A stretch of 64,000 bases of DNA from Raffaelea ambrosiae. Its lineage: Eukaryota; Ascomycota; Sordariomycetes; Ophiostomatales; Ophiostomataceae. Shown here piece by piece: positions 45,141 to 55,514 of the stretch. Location: contig PCDI01000004.1 of the NCBI GenBank assembly GCA_002778195.1, positions 814,733-878,732 on the forward strand. The letters are read 5' to 3'. The notes beneath the pieces are model-generated. The model ran no database searches and had not been told where the DNA came from. It saw nothing but the letters and a program-made list of their open reading frames with translations. Both the position numbers and the translations under genes were made by a program. Each line of letters begins with the position of its first letter. Position 1 is the stretch's first letter.

Positions 45141-46611
45141 GGCTGCTGTCGGCGGTGACTTTCCGAGGAAGAGCTGCGGTGTGTCTCGCGGGGTTGCAGG
45201 AGGGGCTGACGAGGTTGGCTGCTGACCACCGATGTTTGGCTGCGGCACGTCGTATGCAACAGTGGATCGGTGTAAGACGGATGGGGCAGTTACAATGCTG
45301 GAGCCTAGGGGCGGTCACAGAAACTCCACGGCGGCACTTCGGTGCTTAGATAACAGCGGCCGACTCTTCTCGGCAGCGGCCCGGCCCCGTGCTGTATCGC
45401 CTCGTTTTGGCCGCCTCCGACCCGACCGAGGCCGCACTCGCCATCGCCAAGGGCGAAGTCTTCTCTACGAAGGCACAGATCCCCTTTCATGAAGAGAAAT
45501 AGAAACCACGGGAAGGAGTTGGTGGTCTTTTGTATTGGTTCTTAGTTCTGCTCAGATTTCAGGCTCAAAGCATCACTGGTTACAAATTCCTTCCTGTGTA
45601 GTCAAATGTATCCGGAATTTTGCTTTTCAGACCAGTCCATGCAATATGACACTCAACTCTCAAGGCCTGTGAACACGAAGGCTTTGTTGCTCTGTGGGAA
45701 ACGGGAGAGATACAGTGTTTGACAGATGGGTTTGGAATGCTCACAAATGACCATGTTGCCACAGCCAGACCAGTGGGCGGCCTACTCACAGGAGGTGTAC
45801 GGGATGGGAATCGTTCCTGCTGCTGACGCCGCCCGCATGCACGACGCAAGGACGCGCACTGGAATGCATCCCATTGCCGTCTGCTGACAAGACAATGCTT
45901 CTCGTCAGGATGACTTGGTCTGGGTAGGAAGTTGTTGGATCGAGGGGCCCTGCCATTAAGCGAGCATCGCTATACCGCATATAGTAATACAGCACTGCGC
46001 GCACGGACCAATTTGGACCAGTAGAAAAGAAGGCGGTGCGACTGGGCGGCAACGCAGAAAAAAAGCCCACAGACGACGAACCCCGCTAATACGGCTCAGG
46101 AGCTTCGCCTTCGAGCGTGCTTTGGGCGGTAGCCGCCTACAACGGAAGTGATTTGGGCGCCCCTTCGTTTTCGACTCTGCACCACCTTTCCACCCTGGAC
46201 TTTTAGGGGGGAAGCGACGACGACAACGACGACGACGCGGTTCGATTTCTTTGACGAGGCGCAAAAAGTGACGACCAGCCAGCGAGCCGCACGCTGTCTG
46301 CACACACAAGCGAAGCCGCGAAATCTGCTGACAATTCGACGACGACGTGGACGACTTTCCCACCGGCGCGAAGACCGACGATCTATACATAGATATACAC
46401 ATACAGCGAAACAGGCGCAGAGGGCAGAGGGAGAGCGACGGAGGGACTGCAGAGAGACCGAGGCGTCTCTCCGACGAAGACCACACCAGGCGCCGCGCGG
46501 GAGCCCTGCTGCAGCGATCTGGGTAGCAGCCAACGACTGTCTGAATCTCGAGACACACTCTACCAACCCAAACCCCTCCCCCCCTCCCCCATCTAGGGGC
46601 CGCTCGTGGCC
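45141..46611. other. Divergent region between the F-box-like and WD40 genes
   Basis: This 1.5-kb gap holds two promoters. On the plus strand, 45350-45502 is an open stretch of 50 codons ending in TAG that reads like the C-terminus of a real protein (see findings). The part from about 46100 to 46611 is probably the WD40 gene's 5' UTR, with a C-rich tract just before the ATG. Confidence 0.45.
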
Positions 46612-48303
46612 ATGAACTCGTCCGTGCCCAACATCCTGCGGCCTGGGGGCTCGCGCAACACGCCCCTGGGTCTGGCAGACATCCGGCCGCGCGCCGACTC
46701 GAGCCTGTCGGACGGCTTCGCCAGCGGCAGCGACCTGGCCAACACGCAGCCCGGCACCAGCAACTACCTGGCGCCCTGGGCGCTCTATGCCTTTGACTGG
46801 TGCAAATGGCCGTCGGCGGGCAATGGCGCCGGCAAGCTGGCCATTGGCAGCTATCTCGAAGACGGGCACAACTTTGTGGGTGACGACATGGCGAAGAAGA
46901 GAGCCTTTTTCTTTTTTTTTTTTCTTTGGTCCCTTGCATCTAATGCTTCTCTTTTTTTTTCTCCCCTTTCCTTTGCAGATACAAATCCTAGACACGCACA
47001 TCAGCCCGACCCCCATGGACGCCTACGCACCGGGCACGTCGAAATACGCCCTCGACTTCACCAAGGTGGCCGAGGCCACGCACACCTACCCCGTCACGCG
47101 GCTGCTGTGGGAGCCGCCATCGTCGCAGAAGCAGTCGACCGACCTGCTGGCCACGTCGGGCGACCACCTGCGGCTGTGGTCGCTGCCGTCCGAGACGCCG
47201 ACGGCGAGCGCGGGCAGCACCATTGGCGGGTCCCGCACGGGCAGTGGCGGCGGCCGGGAGGCCGGGGGCCCCACGACGGCCGCCCCCACGAAGCTGACGC
47301 CGCTGGCGCTGCTGTCCAACTCCAAGACGCCCGACCACACGGCGCCGCTGACGTCGCTGGACTGGAACACGGTGTCGCCGAGCCTGATCATCACCTCCAG
47401 CATCGACACCACCTGCACCATCTGGGACATCCCGTCGCTGACGGCCAAGACCCAGCTGATTGCCCACGACAAGGAGGTCTACGACGTGCGTTTCTGCGCC
47501 AACAGCATGGACGTCTTTGTCAGCTGCGGCCAGGACGGTAGTGTGCGCATGTTTGACCTGCGCAGTCTCGAGCACAGCACCATCATCTACGAGCCGAGCG
47601 GGAAGGATGAGAGGGGTAGGTCCATGTGGCACATGTTTTTTTTTTTTTTTTTTTCTCCTTCTTTTCCTTCCCACAACTCGACTGACCCGACCCTGTAGAC
47701 GCCCAAGGCGGCCGCATTAGCCCGACGCTGGCCCAGCAGACCATGTCTAACCCGCCGCCTCTGCTGCGGCTGGCCACGTCGCCGCACGACACCCAGCTGC
47801 TGGCCACGTTCGCCCAGGACTCGAACGTCATCCGCATCCTCGACGTGCGCCAGCCCGGCCAGGCCCTGCTCGAGCTGCGCGGCCACGCCGGCTCCGTCAA
47901 CTGCGTCGAGTGGTCGCCCAACCGCCGCGGGACGCTGGCCTCGGGCGGCGACGACTGCCAGGTGCTCATCTGGGACCTGCTGAATACCAGTAGCAGCGGC
48001 ATCAGCACGACCGGCAACAGCATCGGCAGCACCAGCATCATGAACAGCAGCCACAACAGCAACAACAGCACAACCATGAGCAGCAACAACAGTGGACCCG
48101 GCGCAGCAGCAGCAGCAGCCGCAGGGGGAAGCACATCCACCAACGGCGGGCCGCAGCCGGACAATTCGCGGGGACCCGTGGCGGCATGGCAGTGCGACTA
48201 CGAAGTCGGCAACCTGGGCTGGGTCCCGCGGTTGTCGAGCAGCGAGTACGGCGAGTGGCTGGGTGTCAGTGGCGGACGGGGTATATGGGGTGTGCGGTTC
48301 TGA
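46612..48303 (+). CDS. WD40-repeat protein of the DCAF7/HAN11/TTG1 family
   Basis: Three exons, 46612-46875, 46979-47615 and 47699-48303, encode 501 residues. The opening blade YLAPWALYAFDWCKWP followed by KLAIGSYLEDGHNF|IQILDTHI is diagnostic of the DCAF7/TTG1 group. WD blades follow, including LATSGDHLRLWSLP, PLTSLDWNTVSPSLIITSSI with TCTIWDIP, AHDKEVYDVRFC, VSCGQDGSVRMFDLR, LATFAQDSNVIRILDVRQPG and LRGHAGSVNCVEWSPN. The protein is a scaffold: in animals it binds DYRK kinases and the DDB1-CUL4 ligase. Its partners in fungi are not known from this sequence. A Ser/Asn/Ala-rich insert lies between the last two blades. The ATG at 46612 is the first in frame. Confidence 0.9.
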
Positions 48304-48775
48304 AAGGGGGGTGGTAGTAGTTATTAGAGAAAGAGAGAGAGGAAAACTAGAAGTGGTATTGGAAAGGGGAAAGGCAGGAAAAGGGGAAAAGAAAAGGGCC
48401 AAAAAAAGGGAAAAGGAACAAAACGCCAAGATCACGGAATGATGAAGAGAATGAGCCCACCCCCTTCCAGGACGGATATGATTCCCTCTTTTTCCTTTTA
48501 TTTTTGTTTTGTTTCACCACATATTATATCGCCTACCGTCTCTGTTTATTTTTCTTTTTTTCGCCTCGCCTGTTTACTTAGCATAGTTAAAGACGCCTTG
48601 ACGCACCCCCTGTGTTGATGTGCTCATGACAGCTGTTGCTTCATTTTTGTAAATGTATACTTTTTTTTTCTTTTTTTTTTCTCTTGATTTCCCCCTTCAT
48701 AGCGCGGGTGGCCATTCCCTATATATAGGACCGATGGGTGGAATGGTATTATTCTGCTCCTTTGTTAACCATGCA
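48304..48775. other. Convergent gap between the WD40 and MDR genes
   Basis: Purine-rich then T-rich 3' UTR sequence of two convergent genes; no gene is seen. Confidence 0.6.
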
Positions 48776-50380
48776 TCACAACCTGGCCTTGTCCTCGACG
48801 TCGTCCTCGTCCGTGACCCGGATCACCGCCTTGCCCCAGACTTTCCGGTCGGCAATCGCCTGCAATGCCCGCGGCACCGACTCGAGGCCCCGGTACGTCT
48901 CCTCGTAGATCACCGGCCGGATCTGGCCGTTCTGGAGGAGTGGTTGCAGCGCCGCCATGATCTGTGTGGTCTCCTCGGGGTACCGTCGAAGGCTCTCGCC
49001 ATAGCGCTAGTCAGAGTGTTAGGCCATTGTTTTTCCGTTTTCTGTTTTCTGCTTTCTTGTTTCTGATCGCCACGGTTCCCCCACTTACATATCCTATGAT
49101 GCTCGCCTGCTTGAGCAGAATGCGGTTGGTCGCCACGTTCTCGAGCGTGGTCTCGTCCCGGCCGGCGAACCCGACCACCAGGATGCGGCCGCGGTCGGCC
49201 AGGCACTTGAGGCTTTCGTTGACGCAGCCGACGGAGTCGAAGACGACGTCGACGCCGCGGCCGTGGGTGGCGGCGAGGACGGCCTCCCACCAAGGTGGGT
49301 GCCCATAGCCGAGCGGGGCGAGGGAGGAAGAGGCGGGGGGAGAAGCAGAAGAATCGAGTGGAGTGAGGACAGAAGAAGCGAGGGAAGAAGAAGAATCGAG
49401 CGGAGCGAGGACAGAAGAAGCGAGGGAAGAAGGAGAATCGAGCGGAGCGAGGACAGAAGAAGCGAGGGAAGAAGGAGAATCGAGCGGAGCGAGGACAGAA
49501 GAAGCGAGGGAAGAAGGAGAATCGAGCGGAGCGAGAACAGAAGACGTGTTGATGCATGTGGTGGCGCCGCACTGCCGCGCCACATGGCACTTGGTCTCGG
49601 TCGAGGCGACGGCGATGACGTGTCGGCACCCGACGACGCGGGCGGCCACCTGGACGGCCATGCAGCCGAGCCCGCCGGCGGCGCCGAGGACCAGGACGGT
49701 GTCGGCGGGCTGGAGCCGGGCGCGGAGGACGAGTCCGCCGTAGGCGACGGGCAGGGTGGCGGCGAGGCCGGCGGCGTCGACGGGGGACCAGCCGGCGGAG
49801 GGGGGCACGGGGTAGCAGGCGTGGGCGGGGACGGCGAGGTAGTGGGCATAGGCGCCGCCGCCGGCATGGGCGCCGTAGACGCGGTCGCCCACGGCGAGAC
49901 GGGCGGGACTTGCGGAGCTTGCGGGGCTTGCGGAGCTTGCGGGGCCTGCGGGGCCTGCAGGACGGGCCACGGCCACGGACGCGTGGACCGCCACGACGAC
50001 GCCGGCGAATTCGAGGCCGAGGCGGAAGGGCGGTTTCATGTGGCGGCGGTTGTTTTGGTGTTTGCCGCGGGCCTGGGAGACGTCAGTTTTGGGGGGGTTT
50101 GGGGGTTTAGGGGTTTTTTTCTTTTATTTTTTTTCTTTTTAAACTACAATGGAGACACCGAATGGAACCTCTTCGAGTCCCCTACATATAACGTGTCGAC
50201 ATAGTTGACGCCGGCGGCCTGGACCTGGACGACGACCTCGCCCTCCTTGGGTACAGGCAAAGGCACATCCGACACGGCCAGGTCGTGTATGCTCTGGGGG
50301 AACATGGTCAGTTTTGCTCTGCAGGACGCTCGTGAGAATCTGCATACCTCGACAAACTGCCGGATCTCGATCGCCTTCAT
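48776..50380 (-). CDS. MDR-family quinone oxidoreductase-like protein with in-frame minisatellite
   Basis: Four exons on the minus strand, 50380-50348, 50293-50186, 50072-49089 and 49006-48776, encode 451 residues. Family features are VQAAGVNYVDTLY, then GLEFAGVVVAVHAS, the nucleotide-binding LVLGAAGGLGCMAVQ, GVDVVFDSVG, GRILVVGFAGRD and the closing GKAVIRV. It is about 100 residues longer than its relative at 31047-32441. The excess is mostly one block of about 75 residues, roughly 219-297, made of 14-residue repeats (SVLAPLDSPSSLAS) that replaces the usual DPxW loop between GATTCIN and WWEAVLAATHGRG. A smaller Ala/Ser/Pro repeat sits near the N-terminal half. Intron 1 is only 54 nt. The reading frame is intact, so the gene may be active. 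Confidence 0.85.
49323..49558 (-). repeat. 42-bp in-frame minisatellite in an oxidoreductase gene
   Basis: Units beginning GAGGACAG (plus-strand sense) start at 49365, 49407, 49449 and 49491, and a variant at 49533, giving an exact 42-bp period; a more degenerate copy precedes them. Each unit encodes 14 residues. The inner copies are nearly identical, so the expansion looks recent. Confidence 0.9.
49905..49958 (-). repeat. 9-bp in-frame tandem repeat
   Basis: Six 9-bp units of the GG(A/G)GC(T/C)TGC type encode an Ala/Ser/Pro repeat in the same MDR protein. Confidence 0.8.
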
Positions 50381-51487
50381 GGTCTTGGATGTTGCCTATG
50401 ATGTCGGGTGCTCTGATACCATGTCGAGATGCTCTTCTCTTATTTCAGAGTGGTCAGGAGGCAAAAGGTTCAAGAGAAACAGGGCTCTTTCTTGGCGACG
50501 ATTGCCATTTTCAAAGTGTCTGGCCAGTTTGACATGTAGATGGGTGAAGCAGGAAAACTGGAACATCGGTTATTCACTTCCGCCACATGGGAAATATGGG
50601 CAAGTTGGAATCCCCAAGGTGTGGAGGGGGGATCGATCTTGAACCGAGGCCCCAATAACTAGTGTTAAACCCCCATGCTAGATCCCAGATCTACGCTAAT
50701 AATAAGAGAGGAATCACCGTCCCTTGCGACGAAATCCCATTCTGCATGTATGGGCAAAAATGGTCGGCATTTCCAACGGTTTATATGGCTACTTCACGTA
50801 TTTGTCGTACACTACTAATTTATGTCTCCGGCGCTCAGATCTAATTGCATTTGGTTTGTTGTTGGTTGCTTTTGATTGTTTTTCTTTATTTTCTTTTCTC
50901 TCTGCGTTGTGGTCATATTGTATTTCTGTGTTATTTTAGGTTTATAATAAAAAAAGAACAAAAAACACCCTCGCTTTCCTTCTCCATCTTCTGTCTTTTC
51001 CTGTCTGTCTCTCTCCTTCTTTCTTTCTCTCTCTCTCTCTCTAGCAGATGGCATGCAAATAATAAACACACAAAATAAAGGGGGAGGAACATCAAGCACG
51101 CAAAAATAGAATGGCCCACAAAACACACTCGACAGTGACGCCCAACATGAGAGTGAGAAAAAATAGGACAGAAGAGAGAAGGACAAAAAAAAAAGAGGAA
51201 CATAGTGGCAACGGAAATAAAAAGGAGGTCAGGAGGATGCTGTTCACAAAGGAAACAAGGAAATCGAGAAATCATGATCGCAAGAACGAAGTGGGAAAAG
51301 GTGGGAAAAGACGAGAAAGAAGAAACAAAGACGCTCGAAAAGATGCTGCTGCGCTTACTTAGGCGCCTCGAACAGCACGCGTCGAGTTCAAACAAAGAAG
51401 AAGGATCAAGCGCGCGCGCGCGCACGCACACGCACACACTTTTCTCGCCTCGCCTCGCCTCTCATCTTTTCATCTCCTTGTCTCTTT
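50381..51487. other. Promoter of the MDR gene and 3' flank of pyruvate kinase
   Basis: This 1.1-kb gap carries an LTR-like segment beside the MDR start codon (next entry), a GATC-rich palindromic stretch near 50630-50700, and T/CT-rich sequence (for example (CT)n at 51025-51043) that should be pyruvate kinase 3' UTR. No gene is seen. Confidence 0.5.
50410..50575 (-). mobile_element. Possible LTR fragment with copia-type primer-binding site
   Basis: On the minus strand the 12-mer TGGTATCAGAGC (50421-50410) is identical to the well-known copia primer-binding site. It is directly preceded by a 154-bp segment (50575-50422) that starts TGTTCCAG and ends CTCGACA, the TG...CA form of an LTR. No second LTR, reverse transcriptase or target duplication is visible. 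Confidence 0.3.
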
Positions 51488-53080
51488 CTAACGGCGGTCC
51501 CGGACACCCAGGTGGGTCGGATGGGCCTTAACAATGCGCAGGGTGTTGGTGTTGCCCATGCCACCCTTCCAGCCCTGCACGACAACGACCGAATCGCCCA
51601 GGGTCAGGACGTTGAGAGCCATGGCGCGCTCAATGCCCCACTTGATGCGGCGGTCGACGTCCTCCTGCCAGTTGACTTCCGTAAAGTCAGGCTTCTCTTC
51701 AGGGAAATAGAACGGGTAGACGCCGCGGTACAAATGGCTGTAGCGCGAGGACTGCGACATGCGCGTGACCATGAAAATGGGGCACACGGGGCGGTACTTG
51801 GACAGCAGACGAGCCGACTCGCCCGACGTCGACAGCACGATGATGCCGCCGGCGTTGAGGTCGAGCGAGGCGCGCACGGCGGCCATGGCGCACGCCTCGG
51901 CAATGCTGACGGGCCGCTTGGCCAGGCCGCACAGCTCCTCAAAGTGGCTGACGTAGGGGATGGTGTTCTCGGCCTTGAGGCAGGCCAGGCTCATCTCGCG
52001 CACGGCCTCGGCCGGGTAGTTGCCCTTGGCGGTCTCGCCCGACAGCATGACGCAGTCGGCGCCGTCGGTGACGGCGTTGCCGACGTCGCTGATCTCGGCG
52101 CGGGTGGGGCGGGGGTTCTTGATCATGGACTCGAGCATCTGGGTGGCGCAGATCACGGGCTTGCCGGCAATGTTGCACATGGCAATCAGCTTCTTCTGGG
52201 CGGCAAACACCTCGGCGGCGGGAATCTCGATGCCCAGGTCGCCGCGGGCCACCATGACGCCGTCGGTCTCGGCCAGAATCTCGGGGAAGTTGTTCAGGCC
52301 CTGGCGGTTCTCAATCTTGGCAATGATCTTGATCCTCTTGCCCTCCTCGCCCAGCACCTCGCGGATGTCCTTGATGTCCTGCGCGCGGCGGATGAAGCTG
52401 GCAAAGATCATGTCGACGCCGTTCTTGACGCCAAACATCAGATCGGCCTTGTCCTTCTCCGACAGCGCCGGCAGGTCGACGTCGGTGTTGGGCAGGTTGA
52501 CGCCCTTCTTGGACGAGATGAAGCCGTTGTTGATGGACTGGACCTTGATGGTCTGCGAGTCGGTGACCTCGAGCACATCAAAGGCCAGCACGCCGTCATC
52601 GACGTAGATGACACGGCCCGGCTGCACGACCTTGGTGATGTTCTTGTAGTCGACGTAGACGTTCTCGGTGTCGCAGGCCGTGGCGTACTGCTCGTCGGTG
52701 GTGAAGTTAAGCACGGTGCCGGCAGTCAGCGGCAGGTCCTGGTCGCCGACGGTGTTGCCGGTGCGGATCTCGGGGCCCTTGGTGTCCAGAGCAATGGCGA
52801 TCTGGCGGCCGGAGTGGGACTTCTCGGCTTCGCGGGTGTTGTCGATGACGGACTGGTGGTACTCGTAGGTGCCATGGGAGAAGTTCATACGCACGACGTT
52901 GAGGCCGGCATCACGCAGCATGTTGATGGCATCGACCGAGTTCGTCTTGGGGCCGATGGTGCAGATGATGGACGTACGACGGTAGTTCTTCTCTGGCTGA
53001 TAGGCCGTGTCGAGGGCGGCCAGCCAGTCGATGCGGCCGCCGAGCGACAGGTGGTCGAGGGCAGTAGTGAGGCTAGGCAT
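51488..53080 (-). CDS. PYK1: Pyruvate kinase
   Basis: A 530-residue protein (from the ATG at 53080) catalysing the last step of glycolysis in the cytosol: phosphoenolpyruvate plus ADP to pyruvate plus ATP. The N-terminal block has RRTSIICTIGPKT and VVRMNFSHGTYEYHQ. The B domain and the active-site strand IKIIAKIENRQGLNN, which holds the catalytic Lys, follow. Next are MVARGDLGIEIP and QMLESMIKNPRPTRAEISDV, then the C-terminal FBP-regulated domain. Length matches fungal enzymes. The frame also runs to an ATG at 53194, but the added residues are Gln-rich and unlike the family, and a pyrimidine-rich ACGCAAACATTCGCAG just before MPSLTT looks like a 3' splice site in the 5' UTR. Confidence 0.94.
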   Translation of the reverse strand: MPSLTTALDHLSLGGRIDWLAALDTAYQPEKNYRRTSIICTIGPKTNSVDAINMLRDAGLNVVRMNFSHGTYEYHQSVIDNTREAEKSHSGRQIAIALDTKGPEIRTGNTVGDQDLPLTAGTVLNFTTDEQYATACDTENVYVDYKNITKVVQPGRVIYVDDGVLAFDVLEVTDSQTIKVQSINNGFISSKKGVNLPNTDVDLPALSEKDKADLMFGVKNGVDMIFASFIRRAQDIKDIREVLGEEGKRIKIIAKIENRQGLNNFPEILAETDGVMVARGDLGIEIPAAEVFAAQKKLIAMCNIAGKPVICATQMLESMIKNPRPTRAEISDVGNAVTDGADCVMLSGETAKGNYPAEAVREMSLACLKAENTIPYVSHFEELCGLAKRPVSIAEACAMAAVRASLDLNAGGIIVLSTSGESARLLSKYRPVCPIFMVTRMSQSSRYSHLYRGVYPFYFPEEKPDFTEVNWQEDVDRRIKWGIERAMALNVLTLGDSVVVVQGWKGGMGNTNTLRIVKAHPTHLGVRDRR

Positions 53081-55514
53081 CGCGGGGGAGCGGTATCTGC
53101 GAATGTTTGCGTAAGTAAGAGGGTGAGCGATTGATTGTGATAAATCGGTGGGCGCCTGTTGTTGTTGTTGGCTAGTTGCGGCTTTTCCGTTCATTTGGGG
53201 CAGCTGTATTTCTGCACAGGTATTTCTGCGCAGGATTCTGGGTGCCCAAATTTTCCCTCTCTTTTTTGCCTTTTTTTTGCTTTTTTTGCTTTTTTTTTGC
53301 TTTTTTTAGCTGGCAGGCGGGCTGACCTAAACTTTTTTGGCTGATGAGGGGTTGCTGCAAGATAAAGCTTGCTCGCTGACTATCGAAATCTGAGCTGCTT
53401 TGTATGCAAAACGAGCAACGAAGCAGACGGGTGTCAGAAACGGAACGGCGGGAAAAGGCGAAACTTTGTAAGACAAAGAACGATGATGCGTGAGAGAAAG
53501 GGAGAAAGGGTAAAAACAGAAGAAGAAGTGCGACCGGAACGTCAGGATCAGGAAATATATGAGAGAGGGAGGCGTGTGATAATAGTAATAAAAAAATAAG
53601 AAAGCACAGGCTTGTCAAGGGGTAACGTGAATTTGGGGGCAGCAGAGCAATAAAGCCAGAAAAGCCAGATTTTTTTTTTTTTGCCTTCCAGAAAAGCCCC
53701 CCAAATTTCAAAAGTGCCTCAAAGTCAACAGACCTTTTTCGTGTCTTACCTCTCCTTTTTGGTAACTCGTTCTTTCCCTTTTTGCAAGGTTTTCCTTCTG
53801 CCTTTCTCTGGACAGTTCCTTCCCCCGGGGGTGAGCGCTCCTGCCCTGTTGGTTTTTGCTGGCTTCCCGTTGGCTCCTAGGCGGCCCAACTTGGCCCAAC
53901 TTCTGGATCGCGCTCTCTCTCTTTTGCTCGCTTTTTCTCAGTTCCACCTCATCTCTTTTTTCCTCTCTTTTTTCACCCTCCTACCATGTAAAACACCGCA
54001 CACGGCCATTTCTCCTCTTTCCCCAACGGGGAAGAATGCCACCTCCACTCTCTTGTCCGCTTTTTTTTTTCTTGCTGACATGCCCCCCCCCCCAAGCAGC
54101 CTACAGCAGCGTATAGATGGCGCACACGCCCGCCCATTCGGACCTTGTTAGCGGGGCAGCCTGACTCCGCTCTCCGTCGCGCTTTCAGGCGGCTTTTCTC
54201 TTTTCTGCGCCTTCTGTCGCTCTCTGTCGCTCTCTGTCGGACACTCTCCACGCTCGGGCACCCCCCCCGAAGTGAAGCCAACGCAACAGGCAACAGGCAA
54301 CTCGCCGGACCTTCGCTGGAAAACGCGGCGAAAATAAGGGCCACACCCCCCACTATTGCAAAGCCCCAAAACAGGAAAGGCCGCTGAGGCTGCTTAGTAG
54401 GCTGCTCAGGCGGATGGCATCTCGATAAGGCCATAAAGTGGTCCTCTCACCTGCTTTGTCGACTGCCTCCAATTTTATTCGGTGGCCTTGCGCCAGGGCA
54501 CCCTTGGTGCAAAAGGCCCGATGGAACAAGCCCACGCTCACTGGCTGGCCACTGGGCCATTCTGCTCCTCCAGTCTCGTGTTTGGTGTTAGATATAGACG
54601 CCGTATTAATGACTGCGCCCTGTCGTAGAAAAGGGGGCTCCCGTGCAAAAAAAAAAAAAAAAAAGGAAAAAACGTGGCTCAAAACGTGGCCCCATGGCTT
54701 GGGCAGCCTTTTGCCGAACAGTCACCTGACTATGCCTTAATTGCTTTTTTGCCCAGCCCATCCATCCGCTCCAGGAATAGTCTCAGAGCTGTCAGCTAAA
54801 AGCACACTTGTCTCGCACGGGGCTGGTGCACAGGGGTGCACACTTGTGCACATGGTCTTGCAAATTCCAAGGGAGAACGGGAAGGCTGTTCATGCAGTCA
54901 CCGGACAAGGGTCCCCTCGCCTGAAAGTTCTGATAAGACAGGAGGCGATAACACTGACAGGAAGAAAAAAAAAAAAAAAAGGGCCCTGGAAAGGTGGGGT
55001 TGACTGAACCTGGCGCCGTCACGTGAATGACAGCACCCGCCACCTGAGTTTCGTGGTCTCAGGAGAGGCAGCCACAGACCGCGGTCAGCCAGCCATCCAG
55101 CCATCCCAGCCAGTAGTCGGCGGTCGCTTTCCACGGGTCTCGTGCCGCTTCTTATAGGCTGGCCTGCCCCTCTCTCTCATCTTCTTCTCTTCCGCTCTGT
55201 TTTCTCGGTCCCAGCCAAACGAAACCGCGCAAAACAACAAAACCGACTTCTTCCAAGCGAACGCAAGTCGAAACTTTCCGACTGTCGAGAACACCGATCG
55301 CAGGACCGAGAAAAAAAAAAGTTTGAGAACTTTCTCTTCTTTGCGCCCGAGCCTCACCAAAAGAGGCAACAACGAGAGAGGGAATTCCGTTTCGGAAGGA
55401 TCCATCTCCTCTTTTTGCCGATCCGAGACCGCCTTTCTTTCTTATTGTCCCCTGTGTCTTTGTGTCGTTTCGTGAAAACCATCCCGAATTCTTGACGCCT
55501 TTTCGCTGCCAAGA
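53081..55514. other. Divergent 2.4-kb region between pyruvate kinase and the DUF1748-like gene
   Basis: No gene is supported. The part near 53081-53200 is pyruvate kinase 5' leader. (T)n and (A)n runs are frequent, including T-runs at 53250-53310 and A-runs at 54644-54663 and 54965-54980. The last 300 bp are pyrimidine-rich and probably the 5' UTR of the next gene. Confidence 0.55.

Noticed and set aside
50625..50700. tRNA-like sequence on the minus strand (TAGCATGG and GGTTCAAGATC with GGGATC/GATCCC ends)
   Set aside because: The segment is too short for a cloverleaf, the T-stem has a mismatch and a wobble, and the A-box spacing is wrong. At most a palindromic remnant.
51512..53134. A 540-codon frame opposite pyruvate kinase
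   Set aside because: It is rich in Val, Gly, Asp and His with no family features; pyruvate kinase on the minus strand is unambiguous.
53081..53194. The upstream ATG at 53194 as the pyruvate kinase start
   Set aside because: The extra 38 residues are Gln-rich and unlike the enzyme family, and a likely 3' splice site lies just before the preferred ATG at 53080.
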